Below, piece by piece: positions 7,509 to 13,873 of a DNA stretch of 19,158 nucleotides. Where the stretch lies: contig VBKY01000070.1 in NCBI GenBank assembly GCA_005879255.1, forward strand, positions 1,088 to 20,245, written 5' to 3'. The notes under the pieces were generated by a model. It saw only the letters and a list, made by a program, of their open reading frames with translations. It ran no database searches and had not been told where the DNA came from. The translations under genes and the position numbers were made by a program. This DNA is from Deltaproteobacteria bacterium (GTDB lineage: Bacteria > Desulfobacterota_B > Binatia > UBA9968). Numbering within the stretch: position 1 is the first letter of the stretch; each line of letters begins with the position of its first letter.

Positions 7509-8460
7509 ATGCCTATGTTTCTCGTAAGTTGGATCGGATCTGTCGTCGTCCTCATAGCGTCAACTGCCTTGCCTGCGCTGGCACAGTCTAAGGTCAAGTT
7601 TCCGATCAGCATTTCCAGCAAGAGCCTCGGCTACGGGCCGATGTTCGCGGCGGTGAAGCTAGGTTTCATGGAGCGCGAAGGGCTCGAGGGTCAAGTCGTC
7701 GTCGTGCGCGGTGCGGATAAGTCGTTGTCCGCGCTCATGGGCGGTTCGGTCCAAGTGTCGGCGTCCGGCACCGATGCCCATATGATCGGCGGCACGATCA
7801 ACGGTTTATCGCAGGTGATCATGGCGCCGAAAAACTACAAAACTCTCAACGATCTGCGCGGCGCGACCATCGGCGCTACCAGCGCAACTTCGGGATTGGG
7901 CGTCGCGCTGCGGCGCTATATGAAATCCAAAGGTTTTGAATTGGGCCGCGACTATCAGATCCTTGCCACCGGTAGCGCCGGGCCGACCTTGGCGGCGCTC
8001 ACCGCCGGGCAGGTGCAAGCGGCGGCGTTGGGGGTTCCGCTCAATTTCGTCGCTGCCGATCAGGGCTATACCGCCGTTGGCCGCATCGTCGATGTCATTC
8101 CGAGTTATCAGTTCGCGGCATTCTCAGTAGCGCGCGTGGCGGCGGAAAGAAATCGGCCTTTGCTCATCCGCTTCATGCGCGCGATGATCGGCGTGCATCG
8201 TTGGTTTTATGAGAACAAAGAAGCGGCGGTGGAATTCCTGGCGCGTGAGATTGACGTCAAACCGGAGTATGCGCGCCGAGGCTGGGAGTATTATACACAA
8301 GATCTGGCCTAACGACGCGAGCATCAACATGGACGGTTTGAACACCTCGACGCAGATCTATTGGGAAGCGTCGCAATCGAAAGGGCCGGCGCCGAACGCA
8401 GCGAAGCATGTCGATCAGAGTTTTATCAAAGAGGCGATGAAAGATTTAAGCGCGCGATGA
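7509..8460 (+). pseudogene. NMT1/ThiY-like ABC substrate-binding protein (frameshifted)
   Basis: This is a periplasmic binding protein of the NMT1/SsuA-like group (PF09084/PF13379 type), which binds sulfonates, nitrate-like or pyrimidine ligands in known members. A signal peptide ends LPALAQ. The mature part shows KSLGYGPMFAAVKLGFMEREGLE, then DLRGATIGAT, AGQVQAAALG and a C-terminal ARRGWEYYTQ. The frame then stops at 8310-8312, but the family ending WPNDASINM and HVDQSFIKEAMKDL continues one frame over to a stop at 8458-8460. The indel therefore lies near 8300. The segment between QVIMA and NYKTLNDLRG also looks about 15 residues shorter than usual for the family, hinting at an internal in-frame deletion. 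The start could be ATG 7509 (GGGA at 7497) or TTG 7479. No permease gene is nearby. Confidence 0.8.
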
Positions 8461-8465
8461 ACTAC

Positions 8466-8632
8466 CGCGCAGCAAGCTGCGGGGTTGTCCGAAGTTGTCA
8501 CGAATGTCTTAATCGGGGGTCCAGTCAGAATTTGGCCTGGATTCCCGCTTAAAACATGCGGGAATGACGCATTTACTTAACGGTATAAATTCTACGCAAC
8601 AAGTGCGGGGAATCGGACCCGTAGAGATTGAA
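8466..8632. repeat. composite repeat, second copy
   Basis: This spacer is a shorter relative of 4390-4627. It shares in order CAGCAAGCTGC, GGGGGTCCAGT, CCTGGATTCCCGCTT, CATGCGGGAATGACG, ATTTACTTAAC, and GCGGGGAATCGGACCCGTAGAG at the right end. It lacks the TTCGAC/GTCGAA element seen in the first copy. The ATTCCCGC (8541-8548) and GCGGGAAT (8558-8565) arms form a hairpin. No open frame here looks like a gene. Confidence 0.75.
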
Positions 8633-8649
8633 AGTAAGGAGGGCTCGCG

Positions 8650-9732
8650 ATGGCGGTCATTGAGCGGTACTTGTTATGGGTGTTTATAAGCTCGATGGTT
8701 CTCACGGCAGTCGCGTATGCGGCGGAGCGGCCGTATTACCAGGGCAAGAACATCACCTTCTTAATAAATTTCAGCGCCGGCGGGCCGACCGACATCGAGG
8801 GCCGGATCGTCGCGCGCCATCTCGCGCGTCATATACCGGGCAATCCGGTCATCGTCGTGCAAAACATGTCCGGCGGGGGCGGCGTCACCGGCATCAACTA
8901 TCTCGGCGAAGTGGCCAAACATGATGGCCTGACGCTGGGCTATTTTACCGGCCCGTACAATCACCAGATGATGAAGAGCACGACGTTGCGCGTCGATCTG
9001 ATGAAAGTGCCATTTATCGCTTCGGTTCAAGGCGTCACGGTATGTTACATTCGCTCGGACGTGGCGCCCGGAATTAAGAAACCGACGGATATTGCCAAAG
9101 CTGAGCGGTTCAAGGCAGGCGGTTTGTCCTTCGATAGCAACAAAGACCTACGATTCAGACTGGCGTTCGACGTGCTCGGCGTCAAGTACGATTACGTGAC
9201 CGGATACAACAGCAGCAATGACGCGCGGCTAGCGCTGCAGCGCAACGAGATTCAATACCACGATGAAAATATCCCAGGCTATCGCGGCGTCGTAGAGCCG
9301 CAATTGGTCAAGACAGGAATCGTCACCCCGCTCTACTATCACGATGTCATCAGGCCTGATGGGACGATGGGAAAGAGTCCGGACTTCCCCGAGCTGAGTT
9401 CTTTCACCGAGGTCTACACGCAGATTTTCGGCAAGACTCCCGCGGGAATCAAATACGAAACGCTGAAAGCCGCCAACATGGCGAGCCAAAATTTAAACCG
9501 GGTGGCGTTGCTGCCGCCCGCATCGCCGCCGACGGCGGTGGCATCGATGCGGCAAGCCTTTACGGCGCTCGCGAAAGACGAAGAGTTTATCGCCGAGGCG
9601 AAAAAGGTCATGCGCTTCCAGCCGCGCTTCGAGGTAGGCGAGGACGGCGAAAGATTGCGAGAAAAAGTCCTGAAGGCGCCTGCCGAGGTGATCGACTTTG
9701 TGCGCAAATATGTCGAGGAGGCGAGGAAATAG
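8650..9732 (+). CDS. TctC/Bug-type tripartite tricarboxylate transporter substrate-binding protein
   Basis: This 360-residue periplasmic binding protein of the Bug (TctC) family captures organic acids or similar solutes. After a signal peptide ending TAVAYAAE comes the diagnostic N-terminal segment with ITFLINFSAGGPTDIEGR (residues 36-53), followed by ARHIPGNPVIVVQNMSGGGGVTG (58-80), as in characterised Bug proteins. The C-terminal half has the expected SPPTAVASMRQAFTALAKDEEF stretch. AAGGAGGG at 8636-8643, seven bases before ATG 8650, firmly fixes the start and predicts strong translation. No TctA or TctB membrane genes are in the window; large families of orphan Bug proteins are known from Bordetella and related bacteria. 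The gene follows the second composite repeat. Ligand unknown. Confidence 0.88.
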   Translation: MAVIERYLLWVFISSMVLTAVAYAAERPYYQGKNITFLINFSAGGPTDIEGRIVARHLARHIPGNPVIVVQNMSGGGGVTGINYLGEVAKHDGLTLGYFTGPYNHQMMKSTTLRVDLMKVPFIASVQGVTVCYIRSDVAPGIKKPTDIAKAERFKAGGLSFDSNKDLRFRLAFDVLGVKYDYVTGYNSSNDARLALQRNEIQYHDENIPGYRGVVEPQLVKTGIVTPLYYHDVIRPDGTMGKSPDFPELSSFTEVYTQIFGKTPAGIKYETLKAANMASQNLNRVALLPPASPPTAVASMRQAFTALAKDEEFIAEAKKVMRFQPRFEVGEDGERLREKVLKAPAEVIDFVRKYVEEARK

Positions 9733-9825
9733 GCGATGTGAAGGTCGCCGGATGAAGCGGAATTTGCTTTCGCTAATCAGGACTACGTGGAAAAAGCCTT
9801 GAAGGAACTGGAAAAAGGTAGATGA
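9733..9825 (+). pseudogene. in-frame protein-like tail after the TctC gene (remnant)
   Basis: After the TctC stop, the same frame passes a TGA at 9739 and then stays open to 9823-9825, encoding PDEAEFAFANQDYVEKALKELEKGR. The charged, helical ending resembles the C-termini of NMT1-like binding proteins (compare QSFIKEAMKDL ending at 8460). It overlaps the hydrolase start by ATGA (9822-9825). It is probably the last codons of a deleted binding-protein gene. The match is short and uncertain. Confidence 0.3.
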
Positions 9826-10799
9826 AAAAAAAGCTTAAAATATCCAGGAGCAAAACGAATAGGGTTAAATCTCGCGCGGCAAGGTCCAAAATATCGCGCA
9901 AAGCGACGCCCAAGGCGGAAAAGGCGACGGTGAGCTCGGAGCCCAGGCGCCGTTATTTTGTTCATGATGGCTTGAGGCTTCACTACTGGGAATGGGGCGA
10001 TCCGAAGGAAGAGACTTACGTCTTTGTTCACGGTGCGCGCGATCAGGGACGCAGCTGGGATCATTTTCTCGAAGCGCTGGTCAAGCGTGGCGTGCCGATC
10101 AAGCACGCGGTGGCTCTCGATCTGCGCGGCCATGGCGACAGCGAGTGGCCGAGCACGAGCCGCGGCTACCAGCATGAAGATTTTCTCTCCGACTTGGCGG
10201 GTTTGCTTAAACACTTAGATAAAGACTCGTTGACGATCATCGGTCACTCTCTCGGCGGCAGCATGTGTCTGCTTTATGCCGGGACCTTCCCGGAAAAAGT
10301 CAAGCGCATGGTGCTGCTCGAATCGCTCGGTCCGTTCGCGCGCGCCGACGACGAGGTGCCCAATATTATCGCCGAGCGGTTGAAGGGGAGAGATTACGTC
10401 GAGATTCCATTTCCCCATGAATCATTGGAAACGGCGGCCAAGTCTCTGCAGAAAACGTTTCCGCTGATCCCCGATCACGCGGCGCTGCACATGGCGCGCC
10501 ACGGTACGAGTTATAAGGGTGGGCGGTACCGCTGGAAGCACGATCCGATTCTGCGCTACCGCACCACCACGGCGATGTCGGAAGGACAGATCGAAGCGTT
10601 CATCCGGCGGCTCCAGTGTCCGATCTTATTTGTTTACGGAACCGAGAGCGATTTCATGAAATCTGTGCGCGGTCACCGCGCGCAACTTTTTCCGAACGCC
10701 AAGATCGTTCCCGTCGAAGGCGCGGGGCATCACATCCCACACGAAAAACCGGAAGAACTGGCGGAGATCGTCGTGCCGTTTTTATTAAATGGGGAGTAG
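9822..10799 (+). CDS. alpha/beta hydrolase with basic N-terminal extension
   Basis: This 325-residue alpha/beta-hydrolase fold enzyme probably cleaves an ester, thioester or C-C bond in the cytoplasm. The oxyanion segment FVHGARDQG, the strand-helix DLRGHGDS, and the nucleophile elbow GHSLGG with Ser143 are clear. The likely acid is Asp277 in YGTESDF and the likely base is His303 in GAGHHIPH, completing the triad. Residues 1 to about 42 are an unusual Lys/Arg/Ser/Ala-rich tail (MKKKLKISRSK, then KSRAARSKISRKATPKAEK) unlike the family. It could bind nucleic acid or membrane surfaces, or the true start may be further in, although I see no better start before YFVHDGLRLHYWEWG. The gene overlaps the upstream remnant frame by ATGA. 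Substrate unknown; the setting suggests acid or ester degradation. Confidence 0.87.
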   Translation: MKKKLKISRSKTNRVKSRAARSKISRKATPKAEKATVSSEPRRRYFVHDGLRLHYWEWGDPKEETYVFVHGARDQGRSWDHFLEALVKRGVPIKHAVALDLRGHGDSEWPSTSRGYQHEDFLSDLAGLLKHLDKDSLTIIGHSLGGSMCLLYAGTFPEKVKRMVLLESLGPFARADDEVPNIIAERLKGRDYVEIPFPHESLETAAKSLQKTFPLIPDHAALHMARHGTSYKGGRYRWKHDPILRYRTTTAMSEGQIEAFIRRLQCPILFVYGTESDFMKSVRGHRAQLFPNAKIVPVEGAGHHIPHEKPEELAEIVVPFLLNGE

Positions 10800-10800
10800 C

Positions 10801-10931
10801 TCGTTCCAGACGTTCCAATTGTTTCAGTCGTTTCAAATCGTTTCGGAAGAATACAACGATCCTTAGGTCGGCTTTTCATGTTCTCAACGACTGGAACTTT
10901 TGGAACGATTGGAACGACTGGAACAAACAAT
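10801..10931. repeat. facing decamer-like degenerate repeats
   Basis: The left arm (10801-10850) repeats CGTTCCAGA, CGTTCCAATT, GTTTCAGT, CGTTTCAAAT, CGTTTCGG. The right arm (about 10886-10930) repeats GACTGGAAC, TTTTGGAAC, GATTGGAAC, GACTGGAAC, the same motif on the other strand. Spacing of units is close to 10 nt. A roughly 35-nt core separates the arms. The right arm ends just before the cupin ribosome-binding site. Confidence 0.75.
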
Positions 10932-10947
10932 AGGGAGTGAAGCGAGT

Positions 10948-11400
10948 ATGTATTTATCCTCTGAAAAAATCGCCACGATGGAAGGTGTTCGCAGAATTCA
11001 CACCCTCAATCCCGCCGCTATACGGACAAACAAATCGCTCGGTGACGAAGTGGGGTTGAAGAATATCGGTATCCATCTGATCTCGATCGCGCCTGGCGAC
11101 AAGTCAACGGAGTTCCATACTCACAAATATGAGGAAGAGGCGATTTACGTTTTGTCCGGCCACGGCATGGAAGTGATAGGCGATACCACTCAAAAGATCG
11201 GTCCGGGCGATTTCATCGGTTTTCCTGGGGGCGGCGCGGCACATGAGACAGTGAACGATGGCACGGAACCGTTGGTTTGCCTGGTCATCGGCCAACGCCT
11301 CGCCCAAGATGTCGTCGACTATCCGCGCAAGGGGAAGCGGCTTTACCGCAACGGCGGGCAACGAGATATGATCGACCACGCGAATATCGAGAAGCGGTAG
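10948..11400 (+). CDS. small single-domain cupin protein
   Basis: This 150-residue single-domain cupin probably binds a metal ion. Cupin motif 1 is present as PGDKSTEFHTHKYEEEAIYVLSG, with His57, His59 and Glu63 or Glu64. Motif 2 is GDFIGFPGG followed by AAHETVN with His99. These four side chains are the usual metal ligands. Family members act as dioxygenases, isomerases, sugar-binding or regulatory proteins, so the activity cannot be assigned. ATG 10948 is chosen because AGGGAG lies at 10932-10937; an in-frame upstream start at 10900 lies inside the repeat. It follows the hydrolase on the same strand, but a facing-repeat spacer separates them. The last 20 residues are polar and probably a flexible tail. 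Confidence 0.82.
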   Translation: MYLSSEKIATMEGVRRIHTLNPAAIRTNKSLGDEVGLKNIGIHLISIAPGDKSTEFHTHKYEEEAIYVLSGHGMEVIGDTTQKIGPGDFIGFPGGGAAHETVNDGTEPLVCLVIGQRLAQDVVDYPRKGKRLYRNGGQRDMIDHANIEKR

Positions 11401-11471
11401 TTTCTTCAAAAGATACGTTAAACGCGTCGTTCGGCCCTCGCTTTTCATACCCCTGTAAACCCTGAGATTCG

Positions 11472-11500
11472 GTAGGGGCAGGTTTCAAACCTGCCCCTAC
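11472..11500. repeat. 29-nt near-perfect palindrome, type GTAGGGGCAGG
   Basis: The 14-nt arm GTAGGGGCAGGTTT (11472-11485) and its exact complement (11487-11500) are separated by one base. It lies between the cupin and crotonase B genes. Its outer nine bases match the palindrome at 12468-12495, on the other side of crotonase B. No T-run follows directly. Elements with GTAGGGGC arms are dispersed in several bacterial groups (recalled, not searched). The rest of 11401-11625 shows nothing gene-like. Confidence 0.85.
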
Positions 11501-11625
11501 ACATCACGAATGACAATTAAGTTCACGGTTTTTTTCCTTCCGCCCTCGCCACCCATTTCGAATTTGTGTTATGAGAGATTGTCGTTCGAGTAGAGCCTCA
11601 ATTTGTGTTTTCCCGGAGGGAAGCG

Positions 11626-12447
11626 ATGGCTGAGATGACAACGGTTTTACAGAAAATCGATGAAGACGAAGGCGTCGCATGGCTGACTTTTAACCGCCCG
11701 GAGAAGAAAAACGCCATGAGCCACAAGTTTATGGCGGAGTTGATCGCGGCGCTGAAAGAGCTGGCGGACAACGACAAGATCAAATGCGTCGTCACGACAG
11801 GTTCGGGGGATTCCTATTCGTCGGGGCTTGATCTTTACGACCTGCGGGAATCCTGGAAGCGCAAACGAGCTTGGGATCATGCCGGAACGACGTACGAGAT
11901 TGTGCGACTGCTGCGCAATATGCCACAAGTGACTGTCGCTGCGGTGAAAGGCTGGTGTCTCGGCGGTGGTTTGGCGCTGATCAACGGTCATGACCTCTGT
12001 ATTGCCGGCGAGTCGGCGAAATTCGGCATGCCGGAAGTGATTCGCGGCAGCTACGGCGCGGTGGCGACGTCGACGCTGTTTCACAGCGGCATTCCGATCA
12101 AAAAAGCTTTCTACATTCAGCTCACCGGCAGAAATCTCACTGCCGCGCAGGCGGAAAGAATCGGATTGGTTTCGGAAGTCGTACCCGATGATCAGTTGAT
12201 GTCAACCGTCGAGCAATTGACCAAGGAGCTGGGCAGCCGCAACGCGGTGACGTTGGAGAGCGCAAAGATTGCGGCATACATGCAAAAGGATATGGATTTT
12301 TCGACGGCGCTGCGAACGGACGATCTGGTGTCGCACCGCATGCGCTATTACACCAATCCGTTGAGCGACGTAGAGGGGTATCTACACTCGCAAAAAGGCG
12401 GCGGCACGACCGGCTATGCGAAGCCGGAGGACCGAAAAAAATCGTGA
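11626..12447 (+). CDS. enoyl-CoA hydratase/isomerase (crotonase) family protein B
   Basis: This 273-residue crotonase-fold enzyme acts on acyl-CoA. It shows AWLTFNRPEKKNAMS (residues 20-34), an altered first oxyanion segment SYSSGLDLYDL, the second hole around KGWCLGGGLALINGHD (108-123), and KFGMPEVIRGSYG with Glu137 at the rat Glu164 position. The position of the rat Glu144 is Ala117, so standard hydratase chemistry is unlikely. The FNRPEKKNAMS pattern and GWC.GGG segment resemble the hydroxycinnamoyl-CoA hydratase-lyase branch, but less than the third crotonase does. GGAGGG at 11615-11620 five bases before ATG 11626 fixes the start; GTG 11605 is rejected. Long GTAGGGGC-type palindromes flank the gene on both sides. 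The C-terminal 25 residues are polar. Substrate unknown. Confidence 0.87.
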   Translation: MAEMTTVLQKIDEDEGVAWLTFNRPEKKNAMSHKFMAELIAALKELADNDKIKCVVTTGSGDSYSSGLDLYDLRESWKRKRAWDHAGTTYEIVRLLRNMPQVTVAAVKGWCLGGGLALINGHDLCIAGESAKFGMPEVIRGSYGAVATSTLFHSGIPIKKAFYIQLTGRNLTAAQAERIGLVSEVVPDDQLMSTVEQLTKELGSRNAVTLESAKIAAYMQKDMDFSTALRTDDLVSHRMRYYTNPLSDVEGYLHSQKGGGTTGYAKPEDRKKS

Positions 12448-12467
12448 TCGTGTTCGTGCTCAGGCGT

Positions 12468-12495
12468 GTAGGGGCACGGCATGCCGTGCCCCTAC
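12468..12495. repeat. 28-nt perfect palindrome, type GTAGGGGCACGG
   Basis: GTAGGGGCACGGCA is followed at once by its exact complement, with no loop. It lies 20 nt after the crotonase B stop and 21 nt before the nitronate monooxygenase-like start. The outer GTAGGGGCA is identical to the palindrome at 11472. No T-run follows on either strand, so it looks like a dispersed repeat rather than a classic terminator. Confidence 0.88.
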
Positions 12496-12516
12496 CTAAT
12501 AGGAAAGGAACTGAAA

Positions 12517-13644
12517 ATGCTACGCACACCATTATGTGATTTGCTGGGTATCCAAGTTCCCATCATTCAAGCCGGCATGGGTTGGGACAAGGAAGGCATG
12601 ACTACGCCACCGGCATTAGTTGCCGCGGTGTCGAATGCCGGAGGATTGGGCTGCATCGGCGGCAGCTCGATTCGTCCGGAAGTGATTCGCGAGCGCATTC
12701 GTGCGGTGCGGCAGTTGACGGACAAGCCTTTCGGCGTCGATATCACGCTGCCGAAAATGGAAGACGTGAAGGTTCCCGATCCCGATGAAGTGCACAAAGA
12801 GATCGAAGAGAAATTTCCGCAGCACGCAAAATTCACCGACGAGCTGATTCCCAAGCTCGGCCTGACGCCGCAACCGCCGGATCGCAAAAGTTGGGTAAAA
12901 ACGCCGGCCGCCACGCGCGAGCAGTTGAAAGTCATCCTCGAAGAGAATGTGCCGATCCTGATCATCGGACTCGGCGATACCGCGGAAGTCGTGCCGCTCG
13001 CGCATGAACGAGGCATCAAAGTGATGGCGCTCGCCGGCGCGGTGAAGCACGCGCTCAGCCACGCGCGCAAGGGCGCTGATGTGATCATCGCGCAAGGATA
13101 CGAAGCCGGCGGCCACACGGGGACGATCGGCAACTTTCCGCTGATCCCGCAGATCGTCGACGCCGTGAAACCCAAGCCCGTGGTCGCCGCGGGCGGCATC
13201 TCCGACGGTCGTGGCGTTGCCGCGGCGCTCGCGTTGGGCGCGGTTGGTGTCTGGTGCGGCACGACTTTTCTCGTGAGTAAGGAGTGCGGCATAAACCCGG
13301 TTTATAAAAAGCAGATCCTCAGCGGCAGCTCGGAAGATTTTGTCCGAACGGCATATACCAGCGGCCACTACGCGCGTCACTATCGTAGCCCGGTTATCAA
13401 AGCTTGGATGGATTCCGGACTCGACGCGATGCCGACGCCGTATCAGGGCAACGCCATGGATGAAATCCGCCGCGCCGCAGAAGCCGCGGATCGGGTGGAT
13501 CTCCTCCACGTGCCGGGCGGCCAGGTGGCGGGGATGTTGACCGAAGAAAAAAGCGCCCGGCCGGCAAAGGAAATCGTCGAGCGAATGGTTTCTGAAGCTG
13601 CGGAAATTCTCAACAACATCCGCAGTCGGTACGTCGGAGCGTAA
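12517..13644 (+). CDS. nitronate monooxygenase / 2-nitropropane dioxygenase-like flavoprotein
   Basis: This 375-residue FMN-dependent TIM-barrel enzyme belongs to the nitronate monooxygenase family. Landmarks: an N-terminal LLGIQVPIIQAGMG, the flavin-phosphate region SNAGGLGCIGG (residues 39-49), QGYEAGGHTG with the catalytic-type His200, VVAAGGISDGRG near 227-238, and ALGAVGVWCGTTF near 243-255. Known members oxidise alkyl nitronates; many homologues have other or unknown roles and some resemble FabK enoyl reductases. An insertion of about 60 residues rich in Pro and charged residues (about 85-140) differs from short family members. ATG 12517 follows AGGAAAGGAA (12501-12510); an in-frame ATG at 12481 lies inside the palindrome and is rejected. 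Neighbouring CoA enzymes suggest a detoxifying or degradative role, which is inference. Confidence 0.87.
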   Translation: MLRTPLCDLLGIQVPIIQAGMGWDKEGMTTPPALVAAVSNAGGLGCIGGSSIRPEVIRERIRAVRQLTDKPFGVDITLPKMEDVKVPDPDEVHKEIEEKFPQHAKFTDELIPKLGLTPQPPDRKSWVKTPAATREQLKVILEENVPILIIGLGDTAEVVPLAHERGIKVMALAGAVKHALSHARKGADVIIAQGYEAGGHTGTIGNFPLIPQIVDAVKPKPVVAAGGISDGRGVAAALALGAVGVWCGTTFLVSKECGINPVYKKQILSGSSEDFVRTAYTSGHYARHYRSPVIKAWMDSGLDAMPTPYQGNAMDEIRRAAEAADRVDLLHVPGGQVAGMLTEEKSARPAKEIVERMVSEAAEILNNIRSRYVGA

Positions 13645-13654
13645 GAACAGAAAA

Positions 13655-13803
13655 AGGCCGAAATTCGAATATCGAAATCCGAAACAAACCTGAAAACTTA
13701 AATTCCAATAGCGAAATCCAAAAGGAATTTGTTTGGAAATTTTAGATTTTGATCATTTGGATTTGTTTCGAATTTCGGATTTCGTGCTTCGGATTTGATC
13801 GGG
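13655..13803. repeat. AT-rich degenerate facing repeats
   Basis: The left arm (about 13657-13730) has units such as GAAATTCGAATATCGAAATCC and AGCGAAATCCAAAAGG. The right arm (about 13732-13800) has GGATTTGTTTCGAATTTCGGATTTCG, the same units on the other strand. The spacing is 7-9 nt. The arms could form an imperfect long hairpin of about 140 nt between the nitronate monooxygenase-like gene and the CoA-transferase gene. No gene is seen in 13645-13873. Confidence 0.75.
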
Positions 13804-13873
13804 CACGACTTGGTGACTTAGATCCATAAGTTTGCCGTTTATTAAGATTTACAAAGCACTTAAAGGCAGGATT

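Noticed and set aside
10801..10931. CRISPR array
   Set aside because: The units are only about 10 nt, degenerate, without unique spacers of constant length, and no cas genes are present.
11472..11500. Rho-independent terminator of the cupin gene
   Set aside because: The stem is strong but no T-run follows directly, and a near-identical arm recurs at 12468, which fits a dispersed repeat better.
12481..12516. Upstream ATG for the nitronate monooxygenase-like protein
   Set aside because: It lies in the perfect palindrome and would encode repeat-derived residues; ATG 12517 has a suitable ribosome-binding site.
12616..13509. 297-codon minus-strand open frame
   Set aside because: It is antisense to the nitronate monooxygenase-like gene and has no recognisable domain.
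13832..13873. TTG start giving 14 extra residues on the CoA-transferase
   Set aside because: The family normally starts just before the RALDLTG strand, and ATG 13874 has AGGCAGG upstream.
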